Position numbers and translations under genes: made by a program. From assembly GCA_020048915.1 (NCBI GenBank), contig JAIFLU010000011.1, positions 1-51,698 on the forward strand: a stretch of 51,698 nucleotides of DNA, given 5' to 3'. Below are positions 15,711 through 23,816 of this stretch, one piece after another. Under the pieces are notes generated by a model. That model was not told where the DNA came from. It ran no database searches and saw only the letters and a program-made list of their open reading frames with translations. How positions within the stretch are numbered: position 1 is the first letter of the stretch; each line of letters begins with the position of its first letter. The stretch comes from Bacteroidota bacterium. Its GTDB lineage: Bacteria > Bacteroidota > Bacteroidia > Bacteroidales > JAAUTT01.

Positions 15711-17233
15711 ACAACGCTATTATCAAATCGATGGAAAAAAAACACCTTCTCTTTTTGTTTATCTTAATTTTCTGGAACATATCCATAGTAAATGGACAAG
15801 AAAACACTCTAAACCTGCGGGTAGACGATAATCTGGTTTTATACCAGCTAAAAGGAGGTATTGGGGCATCCTGGCATTCGTTGGTTAAAGATATTCCCCT
15901 GGAAAATGAGAAGTACGATTATCCCGTAAGGTTTAATAATCCGCGGGGAAGCGCCTTTGCCGGCAACCCTCCCCTTTCCGATACGGTTGCCTGGAAACAA
16001 TTATACCGGCACGCCCGTTGGCTGGGGTTGAACTTTCTGCGGGTAGAACTTAGTCAGCGCATTTACGAACCAGAACAAAACGTTTTCGATTGGGAAAACG
16101 AAGAAATGCAGGTGCTTTATAGAATTCTTGACTGGTGTGAAGCAAACCATGCCGATGTTTTTCTGCAACAGATGTGGGGAGATGTTGCCTGGAATGCCTT
16201 TCCGGGAGTGCATCCGCTATTGAGTGCACCAAAATCACTGGACGATTATGCCAATGGAATAACTGCACTATTGGAACATCTCACCCTGACAAAAAAATAT
16301 TCCTGTATCAAATATTTCAGCATTACCAACGAACCTCCTGGCGGAACCTGGGGTTATTGGTGGTGTTATGGCTCCGGATCAGGGTCGGTAACTCCAGCCT
16401 GGAAAGCAGTCCGGGAAACACTTGATGCTAAGAATATCAACATCCCGCTTTCTGGTCCCGATTGGACTAGCCTTCCTCCTTTCGATACTGCTAAAATAGA
16501 TTTCGATAAATACATCGGGGCATACGATATTCACTCCTATGGAGGAATAGATAACGAAGGGGAAGTGATATTAAGTGATTGGTCGCGTTGGGCACACGAA
16601 CATAAAAAGCCATTTTTCCTTTCGGAGTTTGGAAATATGAATTTAGGTTGGGGAACTGATAATCCAGGCCCAAAAAGCTTTGAAGCTGCACTCTCTAATG
16701 CAAACGATGTTATCAGGGGATTAAATATGGGGGTGGATGGATTTAACAGGTGGAGTTTTACAAACCGGGGTGATATAGACGGCCAATGGCAATTAGTGCG
16801 CACTTACGATACCGAGAAGAAAGAGTATACCGCCGATGTGACCCCTGAAAAGGAAGCCTACTATGGATTTGCTGTTATTAGCCGCTTTCTGGGCAAATAT
16901 GCTTCTGTTGTTCATTGGCAAACCGATTGGTGCATTGAGGGAGTAAAACCGGCTGCTTTTAAAAATAGAGACGGGAATCTGGTAATTCTAATCGTAAATA
17001 AAAAGAAAAAAGCCGTGAAACTAAATTTGACATTATTAGGAAGTCTAGGTCAAAAGCCCTATCAATTTTACCAAATCACTAAGGAAATGGTTACGAGCCC
17101 ATCATTCCGACTTGATCCTCAAAAAACAATTACGGGTTTAAACAAGCAAAAAACGCTCGAATTGTTGCCCGGAAGTATTACAGTATTAACTACCTACAAT
17201 TTAAAACACAACGATTTGGGGATTATGGAATAA
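15707..17233 (+). CDS. secreted clan GH-A glycosidase (GH5-like)
   Basis: The start at 15707 overlaps the MFS stop by four bases (ATGA). The in-frame ATG at 15731 (MEKKHLLFLFILIF) gives a more compact signal peptide and may be the true start. Translation from further upstream would run inside the transporter gene and is rejected. The mature protein is a TIM-barrel retaining glycosidase with acid/base E209 (FSITNEPPGG) and nucleophile E307 (FFLSEFGNMN), numbered from 15707, followed by a small C-terminal beta domain (about 430-509). LGLNFLRVELSQRIYEPE is typical of a GH5/cellulase-type barrel. Beta-mannanase, glucanase or a related exo-activity would fit the cluster, but I cannot assign the family number with certainty. 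Confidence 0.7.
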   Translation: MNNAIIKSMEKKHLLFLFILIFWNISIVNGQENTLNLRVDDNLVLYQLKGGIGASWHSLVKDIPLENEKYDYPVRFNNPRGSAFAGNPPLSDTVAWKQLYRHARWLGLNFLRVELSQRIYEPEQNVFDWENEEMQVLYRILDWCEANHADVFLQQMWGDVAWNAFPGVHPLLSAPKSLDDYANGITALLEHLTLTKKYSCIKYFSITNEPPGGTWGYWWCYGSGSGSVTPAWKAVRETLDAKNINIPLSGPDWTSLPPFDTAKIDFDKYIGAYDIHSYGGIDNEGEVILSDWSRWAHEHKKPFFLSEFGNMNLGWGTDNPGPKSFEAALSNANDVIRGLNMGVDGFNRWSFTNRGDIDGQWQLVRTYDTEKKEYTADVTPEKEAYYGFAVISRFLGKYASVVHWQTDWCIEGVKPAAFKNRDGNLVILIVNKKKKAVKLNLTLLGSLGQKPYQFYQITKEMVTSPSFRLDPQKTITGLNKQKTLELLPGSITVLTTYNLKHNDLGIME

Positions 17234-17250
17234 ATTGATCCAAAGGGCTG

Positions 17251-17368
17251 AGGCTGTAAAAAAATGGAATAAGGCATCGACTCCGATCTGTCTGACCATT
17301 GAAAGTCAGTTAATTGTCACATTGAGCGGAGTCGAAATGCAATAATTAACTGACGTTTTACACAGCCT
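17251..17368. repeat. compound inverted-repeat element with interleaved arms
   Basis: An outer pair (AGGCTGTAAAA at 17251-17261 against 17356-17368, with a 2-nt insertion) encloses two interleaved pairs: GCATCGACTCCG (17274-17285) against 17327-17340 with two extra bases, and GTCAGTTAATT (17305-17315) against its exact complement (17344-17354). The inner order is B-C-B'-C', which as RNA is a pseudoknot topology. The ATTGAGCGGAGTCGAAATG core resembles interspersed intergenic repeats I recall from other Bacteroidota, so a REP/MITE-like mobile repeat is likeliest. Confidence 0.6.
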
Positions 17369-17425
17369 AAATGTTTATCCGATAAAGTTAAAACTCGCGT
17401 TGAGGTTCAGTTAAGTCATGATTCA

Positions 17426-18226
17426 ATGCATAATACCTATAGTACAATGAATTTTAATCCAGGATTTGATATATACCCAACCGTCCAACCCATGGGCTTC
17501 AAATATGGCCCTGGCGTTTTTGGCCCATCCGTTGAAAACCGTTCGCTCGATTCTATTCGAAAAAGTCTGCTCGATCCTACTTGTGCAGGCCCTGATCCGG
17601 TTTACGCTATCGCCATGGATGTAGGCAAAGTAATTCATAAACCGTTTCTTATTAAACATAATTTGTTATTTGGAGCAGTTACCTATGCGGCAGGGCAACT
17701 TGGTAAAGAGCCAGTGCGCAGTCAGGGGCATGTTCATAAAAAAGCCCGAAACAATGCAATGTCTCCGCCCGAAATCTATGAAATATGGTCAGGCCGAGCC
17801 ATTATTTATATGCAGGAATTTGCAGACGACAATCCGGGTCGTTGCTATGCCGTGGAAGCCAACCCAGGTGAAGTGGTGGTAGTTCCTCCTGATTGGGCAC
17901 ATGCCACTATAAGTGCCGATCCAAAAGAGCCATTAACTTTTGGCGCCTGGTGCGACCGCAATTTCGGGTTTGAATACGACCAGGTAAGAGCACATAAAGG
18001 GCTTGCATGGTTTCCGGTATACGACGGCAACAACAAGTTAAACTGGATAGCTAATATTAACTACCAATCGTCGCAATTAATCGAAAAGAAACCCGACTTG
18101 CATCCTGAACTTGGGTTATTACCAGGAATCCCCATCTATACTATTTTTGAGCAAAATCCGGAAACATTTCTATACATGGCTAATCCGGAGTTGAAGATTA
18201 ATGAATGGGAGAATTTTATAGCGTAA
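17426..18226 (+). CDS. cupin-type phosphoglucose isomerase-like protein (copy 2)
   Basis: This 266-residue cupin carries the metal-binding pattern of the cPGI family: H102 and H104 (SQGHVHKK), E116 (PEIYEIWSGRA) and H159 (DWAHATIS). It is about 80 residues longer than copy 1 at 6685, has an extra C-terminal tail, and shares little beyond the motif, so the two are old paralogues rather than a recent duplication. There is no signal peptide. A second ATG at 17447 (MNFNPGFDIYP) could also serve as start. It is the last plus-strand gene of the cluster, set off from the GH-A gene by 192 bp holding the repeat at 17251-17368, so it may have its own expression. The substrate may be glucose-6-phosphate or another sugar (phosphate). 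Confidence 0.75.
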   Translation: MHNTYSTMNFNPGFDIYPTVQPMGFKYGPGVFGPSVENRSLDSIRKSLLDPTCAGPDPVYAIAMDVGKVIHKPFLIKHNLLFGAVTYAAGQLGKEPVRSQGHVHKKARNNAMSPPEIYEIWSGRAIIYMQEFADDNPGRCYAVEANPGEVVVVPPDWAHATISADPKEPLTFGAWCDRNFGFEYDQVRAHKGLAWFPVYDGNNKLNWIANINYQSSQLIEKKPDLHPELGLLPGIPIYTIFEQNPETFLYMANPELKINEWENFIA

Positions 18227-18227
18227 A

Positions 18228-18304
18228 AACAGTCGATAGTAACGAGTCAATATTCCATAGAAAATCCTTGCCTTTTACCTTTTGCCTATGGACTATCGAC
18301 TGTT
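18228..18304. repeat. bulged long stem-loop between convergent genes
   Basis: AACAGTCGATAGT (18228-18240) pairs perfectly with 18292-18304, and CCATAG (18255-18260) pairs with CTATGG (18286-18291), giving a 19-bp stem with a 14-nt bulge on the left side. It fills the gap between two convergent genes and could block transcription or decay in both directions, but it lacks a U-tract. Confidence 0.6.
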
Positions 18305-18313
18305 AACTATCTA

Positions 18314-19612
18314 TTATTCTTTTAACCATTTATCAGCAAAGTTCATATATTGTTCCCAATCATAGCTGGTAACATCGTGTTTCCCGGGACGAATATGGTA
18401 TCCAATAGTGCTCAAAACCGGCTGGCTGATTCCTGGCCGTTCTATTACCGATAGCCCATCAGTACCCAATAGTTTATACACCGGACTTGCATATAACCCG
18501 CCTAAAAATTCACCTTGTGGATCTGCCCATAAATCCTCCTGTGCACTTGCGATGTATATTGGCCTCGGGGCTATTAGCGAAACAAGCATGTGCTGATCAA
18601 ACGAAAGTGAGGCTTCGTTATCGCTATATTGCTTGAAATTATCGCAAAACCAGTGAGGGAAACTCTTGTTGATTATTCCTACCGTTTCACCGAAAATTCG
18701 TTTGGATAATGCCGCTCCGCCACATCCCGAATTGTTAGAAATTACAATAGCGAATCGCTGATCCTGAACTCCAGCCCATAAAGCTGCTTTACCCAATCTT
18801 GAATGCCCCAATACAACAATTTTTTTTGAATCAACATCTTTATCCTTTTCAAAATAATCCATTGCACGGCTTAGCCCCCAGGCCCAGGCCCCAATAGATC
18901 CCCATTCGTTGGGAGCAGGTTTTTGCTGATTATTTTTATAAAATAAGGGATGTATTCCATTCTGAAATCCATCGTTATAATCCGGATCGAGGTCTCCGTA
19001 ATAAATAGTTGCTAAACCATACCCTCTTTCGATAATGCGTTCAATTGCCCAGCGATTCGATCGGGATCCTCGGGAGAATGAGTTAGCGGTATTGTTTTCT
19101 ACACGGAAGTTTTTATCATTCTCCACCCAGTTCTTGGTAATCGAAATTCCGGAATCAGCATTCACGGTATGGTTGCCGTTGAAATTCATACCTAAAAACA
19201 GAGGTACTGGTTCTGACCGGTTATTGGGCAGGTACATCAATATAACCATTGATGGGCCTTTTTTGTTGGGCGTGAAATATGCAGTTACTTCTTTTCGGGT
19301 AGCTTTTCCGCCAAATACGCTGGCAGGTTTTGATGTAATCTCGAACGACACGGGAAGTTTAGCAGAAGGAGTTTTTCCAAACATTTGTTCTTCAAACATG
19401 GTGAGTATTTCCGGACGTCGTTTTTCAAACCATGTTTTAGAATCGGATACGGGTTTCCCGTTGTTTAGCATTAACGGATTGGGCAAAGTATAAGCAGGTA
19501 CCTGGCTTTCGTCGTAATTTGCTTTTACGGCCTGAGCTAAAACCGTTTCACTGAGTAAGTGGAAAAGAATAAAAAAACAGATTAGAGTTACGCTTTTAAT
19601 TGAAGTTTTCAT
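18314..19612 (-). CDS. CE15 glucuronoyl esterase
   Basis: The start at 19612 gives a signal peptide ([19 protein letters not shown], cleavage near VLAQA); the more upstream ATG at 19666 would add 18 charged/polar residues and lie at the predicted transcription start. The 432-residue protein matches bacterial 4-O-methyl-glucuronoyl methylesterases, which cut ester bonds between glucuronic acid on xylan and lignin alcohols. The alpha/beta-hydrolase triad is visible: S271 ([11 protein letters not shown], with the CE15-typical Arg after the Ser), E359 ([10 protein letters not shown]) and H412 ([10 protein letters not shown]). Expected in the periplasm or on the surface. It is divergent from susC and the only gene here aimed at the lignin-carbohydrate bond. 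Confidence 0.9.
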   Translation of the reverse strand: MKTSIKSVTLICFFILFHLLSETVLAQAVKANYDESQVPAYTLPNPLMLNNGKPVSDSKTWFEKRRPEILTMFEEQMFGKTPSAKLPVSFEITSKPASVFGGKATRKEVTAYFTPNKKGPSMVILMYLPNNRSEPVPLFLGMNFNGNHTVNADSGISITKNWVENDKNFRVENNTANSFSRGSRSNRWAIERIIERGYGLATIYYGDLDPDYNDGFQNGIHPLFYKNNQQKPAPNEWGSIGAWAWGLSRAMDYFEKDKDVDSKKIVVLGHSRLGKAALWAGVQDQRFAIVISNNSGCGGAALSKRIFGETVGIINKSFPHWFCDNFKQYSDNEASLSFDQHMLVSLIAPRPIYIASAQEDLWADPQGEFLGGLYASPVYKLLGTDGLSVIERPGISQPVLSTIGYHIRPGKHDVTSYDWEQYMNFADKWLKE

Positions 19613-19670
19613 GTTAGTAGTTTTATAGCAGTATGTGGTCATGCTCTTTTTAAGAGCTTTCTTCATGAAT

Positions 19671-19696
19671 CAAATATACAGTTTATTTGTTTTCAC
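19671..19696 (-). promoter_or_regulatory. possible promoter for the CE15 gene
   Basis: On the minus strand TATATTTG lies at 19678-19671, a perfect -7 box of the Bacteroidota type. The -33 position reads GTG rather than TTG. Transcription would start near 19664, giving a leader of about 50 nt that begins with a small GCTCTT/AAGAGC hairpin (19643-19657) and supports the ATG at 19612. Confidence 0.45.
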
Positions 19697-20259
19697 TCCC
19701 ATTTGTTTTATGAACCCCGCTGTCCAGCGGGCGCGGACATGTTTTCCGTGCACCTCTCTCACCTGCTCTTTCACAATAAATAAAAAACAAACAACCATTA
19801 TTATACATATCATAAAAAAATTGCCTTTATGATAAAAAAGTCAAAACTCTCATGCTATTTATTGTCTACTTAAAAATTGTTTATTCTCAAATTTTTGTAA
19901 GGGATAAATTATTGATTTTCAATTCATAAAATCTCAAAACAGCATAAATAAAGAATTTAACTAAACAATTACAGCTTTATAATTCTAAAATATTAAAATT
20001 CTCATTTTCAACTTGTAATTTAAGGGTAATGGGAAATATTACGCTTTAATAGTATATATAATATACATAATCAAATAGTTAAAAAATTAATTTATTAAAG
20101 AATCCTTCAAGAGTTCTCAATTGCCTCAATACTCAAATATGTTTTTAATAATCTATCATTTGATGACATAAAATTGCAAGTGGTCGTCTATTTTTCTCTA
20201 ATGAATTAAATTTTATAGTAATCAATTCAATTTTAACATCTATTTCTGGTGGTTGACTA

Positions 20260-20267
20260 TATTTTTG
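20260..20267 (+). promoter_or_regulatory. candidate -7 box upstream of susC
   Basis: TATTTTTG fits TAnnTTTG. No good TTTG lies 19 nt upstream, which would be expected for a promoter that needs an activator. It predicts a leader of about 180 nt before the ATG at 20453. Weak call. Confidence 0.35.
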
Positions 20268-20452
20268 GCCAAGGTAACTAAACTATGCTGACTGCTCGAC
20301 CCTAAAATTGAAACCCCTTAAAAGGAACCATTTCAAATTATATATTCTGGTAGAGATAAGTTGTTTTGCAGAAAATTAACTATAAAGTATCAATACTTAA
20401 TCATTGAATATAACAAATAACTACTCATTATTAACTAAACCATGTAAAAACT

Positions 20453-23400
20453 ATGAAGAAAAAGTGTAAATGGATAACCTATATCCAAAATGGAATTTTA
20501 AGGTATTTACTATACCCATTAAAACTGGCTGTAACTATAAGTTTAATACTTGTATCTCAATTATCGGCATTTTCAGCTACAAAAGACAAAACAGATGTTA
20601 ATGCCCACCAGAAGCAAACTGTTAAAGGTACAGTTATTGACGCAGCTACTAAAGAGCCTGTTGCCGGAGTAAATATCATTGTAGAAGGCACCACTATAGG
20701 AGTAATCTCGGATGTAGACGGTCACTATTCAATCGACCTTCCAAAACAGGACGCAACACTTATTTTCACTTTTGTTGGATACCTGACCGAAAAAGTTCTG
20801 GTAGGAGGACAAAGTGTAATAGATGTTAAACTTGTTCAGGATGTAAAAACTCTTGAAGAGATAATAGTGGTTGGATACGGTACTGCCAAGAAGAGCGATA
20901 TTTCCGGATCAGTAGCTTCTGTTAACACCGAAGATATGATGCGAAAAGCCCCAACAAACATTTTACAAGGTCTACAAGGAGCTGCTGCGGGTGTAATTGT
21001 TACCGCTCAAGACGGTGCCCCTGATGCTAACGCGGCCATTCGTATTCGTGGTGTTGCCACTATTAACGGTAGCGCCAATCCCCTCTATGTGGTAGATGGC
21101 GTACAGGTAGGTACCAGCGCCAATTTTCTTGCCCCAAGTGATATCGAAAGCATTGAAGTATTGAAAGATGCTTCTGCTACTGCAATATACGGTGCTGCCG
21201 GAGCAAATGGTGTTATTATGATTACTACCAAACATGGTACAGCTGGTTCTACACGTGTTACTTTTTCGGCCGACTATGGCATTCAAACATTAGCCTCAAA
21301 ATTAGATGTTGGCGATGCTGACCAGTTTGCTAAGAATATTCGCACCGGCCGTGCTAACGATGGTGCTATTTTAGCAAATCAAATTTTTGCTGCCACCTAT
21401 GACGGCAAAAGAAAGAGTATCGACTGGCAAGATATAATGACCCGCACCTCCCTGAAACAACAATACAACCTTTCTGCTTCAGGAGGTACCGAAAAGACCC
21501 AGTCGAACCTCTCGTTAAGTTATTTGAACAACGACGGGATTATTATCAATTCGAATTACAAACGTATGACCGCCCGTGCCAATATAGTTACCAAAGTGGC
21601 AGATTTTATTGAAATAGGAGGCGACATCAACTTTGTCCATTCGGAAAATCATGGTAGTAACGCAAGTTTCGGTAATAACGGTAACCTTTCTTCCCTCCGC
21701 GATTTGGCTTTCTTTTGCCCTACCTTGGATTATGTAACACCAGGAGGTGTTTATGTGAGCCCGAACGTTAAAAATGCCAACGGAACTTATGGCGCCGGCT
21801 TTCAAACTACAACCGGTTACGATGGCGGCTCGCCGGATAATTTATATGCCACTCAGATGGAAAATAACGGGTTACGCAAAAATAACCAGTTATTGGCCAG
21901 TACCTATGCTTCTATTAAATTGTTTAAAGGGTTAACTTTTAAAACTATAGCATCTTATAACCTTTTCATTGGCAACTTTGAGAACTTTTGGGGCAACAAA
22001 AAACGGTATGAGGCAGACGGTGTAACGGAGATTGCACTGCTTAATTACGATGCCCGCTATCAATTACAAATCGACAATTCTCAAAGTAACAACCTTGCAC
22101 TTGAAAATTATTTGACCTACAACTGGAAAAATGATAATCACAATGTGACCCTGATGGCGGGTAATTCGGTAAGCAAAAGCTTCGGAAGCTGGACTTCGGC
22201 TAATGCTGTTGATTTCCCGGCAGAAAACATCCGTGACATCAGTTTGACCAGCGATATTACCACAAGAACCGGTAGCGGTGCTTATAACCTGCAAACTCGC
22301 GGGCTGTCTTATTACGGCCGTGCCATGTATAGTTTGATGGACCGGTATATTTTAACGGGTACTATACGTCGCGACGGTTCTTCTAATTTCGGTGCCGGCA
22401 ACAGGTGGGGTACTTTCCCGTCAGCTGCTGTTGCATGGCGTATTTCAGAAGAGAACTTCATGCAGGACATTCCGGCTATCAGTAACCTGAAACTTCGTTT
22501 AGGATGGGGACAGACCGGTAACTCCGGAGGTGCAACAGATAAATCGGTTGCCGCACTAACTTCAAATACTATTGCTTACTATTTTTATGCCCAAAACGGA
22601 ATTGCCGGTTTAGGCTCAACACGCCAAACTGCAAACGGTTATGCCATTCCTTTAGTTGATACCCGGTTGAAATGGGAAACCAATGAACAAACCAACATCG
22701 GTATTGACCTGGGGTTATTAAAAAATAGTGTGAATATAACCCTCGATTATTTTACCCGAACATCCAAAGACCTGTTGTTGTATCAGTCAATCCGCCCTTC
22801 GGCCGGTTATAACGATGTGTATACCAACTACGGCGAAATTCAGAATAAGGGGATCGAATTCAGCATAAGCTATAAGAAGAATATTAATCAGGACTGGAAT
22901 TTTGGTGCAACATTGACCGGGTCTAGCCTGCAAAACAAAGTTATAACCATGGGGGCTGATTTGTTAAGTGTTAACGGAACCAGCACCAATGACGGTTCTA
23001 ACGTAGGTCCAGTAGCTGCTTCTTCCGGTGTGCATTGGGACGGACACTCGATTTGTCGCGAAGGCTATGCCGTAGGTTCTTTCTACGGTTATCAGGTAGA
23101 AGGGGTATTTCAATCGAAGGCCGAAGTTGATGCTGCAAACGCTGCCGCTAAAGCTGCCGGGCACTCCCAATATCAAATGGCAAATACCGGTGCCGGCGAC
23201 TTTAAGTATAAGGACCTTAATGGCGATGGGTTTATTGACCAAAAAGATATGACCATCTTAGGCAATGGCTTTCCGAAGGTAAACTATGGCTTAAACTTAA
23301 ACGTTTCTTATAAGAATTGGGATTTATCAGTTTACTCTTACGGAGTACTTGGCCAAAAAATCTATTCTTACTCGGCAATGACATTATCGAACATTTACGG

Positions 23401-23788
23401 TACTGACAACGGTACGATCCCTAATATCTTAAACTCTTCCTCTGCCGAAGCATGGACTCCCGAAAATCAGAGCAACACGCTTTCTAAGTTGTCTATCCTG
23501 GATTACAATCAAAACATGCGTGGTTCTTCTGCCTGGGTTAAAAAAGGCGATTTCTTTAAAATCAGTAATGTTCAGGTTGGTTATAATTTCGGCAAGAATT
23601 TGCTGACCCCATTACACATTGAAAGTGTTCGTCTGTATGTTTCTGTTCAAAACTTAATCTGCATCTCCAGTTACAATAAATATGGCGATCCGGAAGCCGG
23701 ACAAGGAAGCGTGCTCTATACCGGTTTGGATACTGGCCGTTATCCTATGCCTCGTATTTATTCATTTGGCTTGAACATTCAATTCTAA
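20453..23788 (+). CDS. susC: SusC/RagA-family TonB-dependent outer-membrane transporter
   Basis: This 1111-residue outer-membrane protein has an extended signal peptide (about residues 1-43, with the hydrophobic LKLAVTISLILVSQLSAFSA). A carboxypeptidase-regulatory-like domain follows (about 57-128: VKGTVIDAATKEPVAGVNI to SIDLPKQDATLIFTFVGY), then the EEIIVVGYGTAKKSDISGSV linker, a plug domain (about 150-265) and a 22-strand-type barrel ending in an aromatic-rich strand (GLNIQF). It imports oligosaccharides in partnership with the SusD-like lipoprotein encoded 28 bp downstream, powered by TonB. With GH8 next in line and xylan enzymes around it, xylo-oligosaccharides are the likely cargo; this rests on context. 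Confidence 0.95.
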   Translation: MKKKCKWITYIQNGILRYLLYPLKLAVTISLILVSQLSAFSATKDKTDVNAHQKQTVKGTVIDAATKEPVAGVNIIVEGTTIGVISDVDGHYSIDLPKQDATLIFTFVGYLTEKVLVGGQSVIDVKLVQDVKTLEEIIVVGYGTAKKSDISGSVASVNTEDMMRKAPTNILQGLQGAAAGVIVTAQDGAPDANAAIRIRGVATINGSANPLYVVDGVQVGTSANFLAPSDIESIEVLKDASATAIYGAAGANGVIMITTKHGTAGSTRVTFSADYGIQTLASKLDVGDADQFAKNIRTGRANDGAILANQIFAATYDGKRKSIDWQDIMTRTSLKQQYNLSASGGTEKTQSNLSLSYLNNDGIIINSNYKRMTARANIVTKVADFIEIGGDINFVHSENHGSNASFGNNGNLSSLRDLAFFCPTLDYVTPGGVYVSPNVKNANGTYGAGFQTTTGYDGGSPDNLYATQMENNGLRKNNQLLASTYASIKLFKGLTFKTIASYNLFIGNFENFWGNKKRYEADGVTEIALLNYDARYQLQIDNSQSNNLALENYLTYNWKNDNHNVTLMAGNSVSKSFGSWTSANAVDFPAENIRDISLTSDITTRTGSGAYNLQTRGLSYYGRAMYSLMDRYILTGTIRRDGSSNFGAGNRWGTFPSAAVAWRISEENFMQDIPAISNLKLRLGWGQTGNSGGATDKSVAALTSNTIAYYFYAQNGIAGLGSTRQTANGYAIPLVDTRLKWETNEQTNIGIDLGLLKNSVNITLDYFTRTSKDLLLYQSIRPSAGYNDVYTNYGEIQNKGIEFSISYKKNINQDWNFGATLTGSSLQNKVITMGADLLSVNGTSTNDGSNVGPVAASSGVHWDGHSICREGYAVGSFYGYQVEGVFQSKAEVDAANAAAKAAGHSQYQMANTGAGDFKYKDLNGDGFIDQKDMTILGNGFPKVNYGLNLNVSYKNWDLSVYSYGVLGQKIYSYSAMTLSNIYGTDNGTIPNILNSSSAEAWTPENQSNTLSKLSILDYNQNMRGSSAWVKKGDFFKISNVQVGYNFGKNLLTPLHIESVRLYVSVQNLICISSYNKYGDPEAGQGSVLYTGLDTGRYPMPRIYSFGLNIQF

Positions 23789-23816
23789 TTGTTCCACTTA
23801 AACTTAGATTAATATT

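Larger units (their letters stand above)
19613..20452. other. long AT-rich divergent intergenic region between CE15 and susC
   Basis: About 840 bp contain no convincing gene. Seen in it are the possible CE15 promoter (19671-19696), a GC-rich hairpin CCCGCTG-TC-CAGCGGG (19716-19731) that stands out from its AT-rich surroundings, a candidate susC -7 box (20260-20267), and a minimal ATG-TAA at 20442-20447 just before susC. The rest probably holds the regulator binding sites and a long susC leader. Confidence 0.6.

Noticed and set aside
17251..18304. CRISPR-like repeats
   Set aside because: The palindromic elements are single and differ from each other; there is no regular repeat-spacer spacing and no cas gene.
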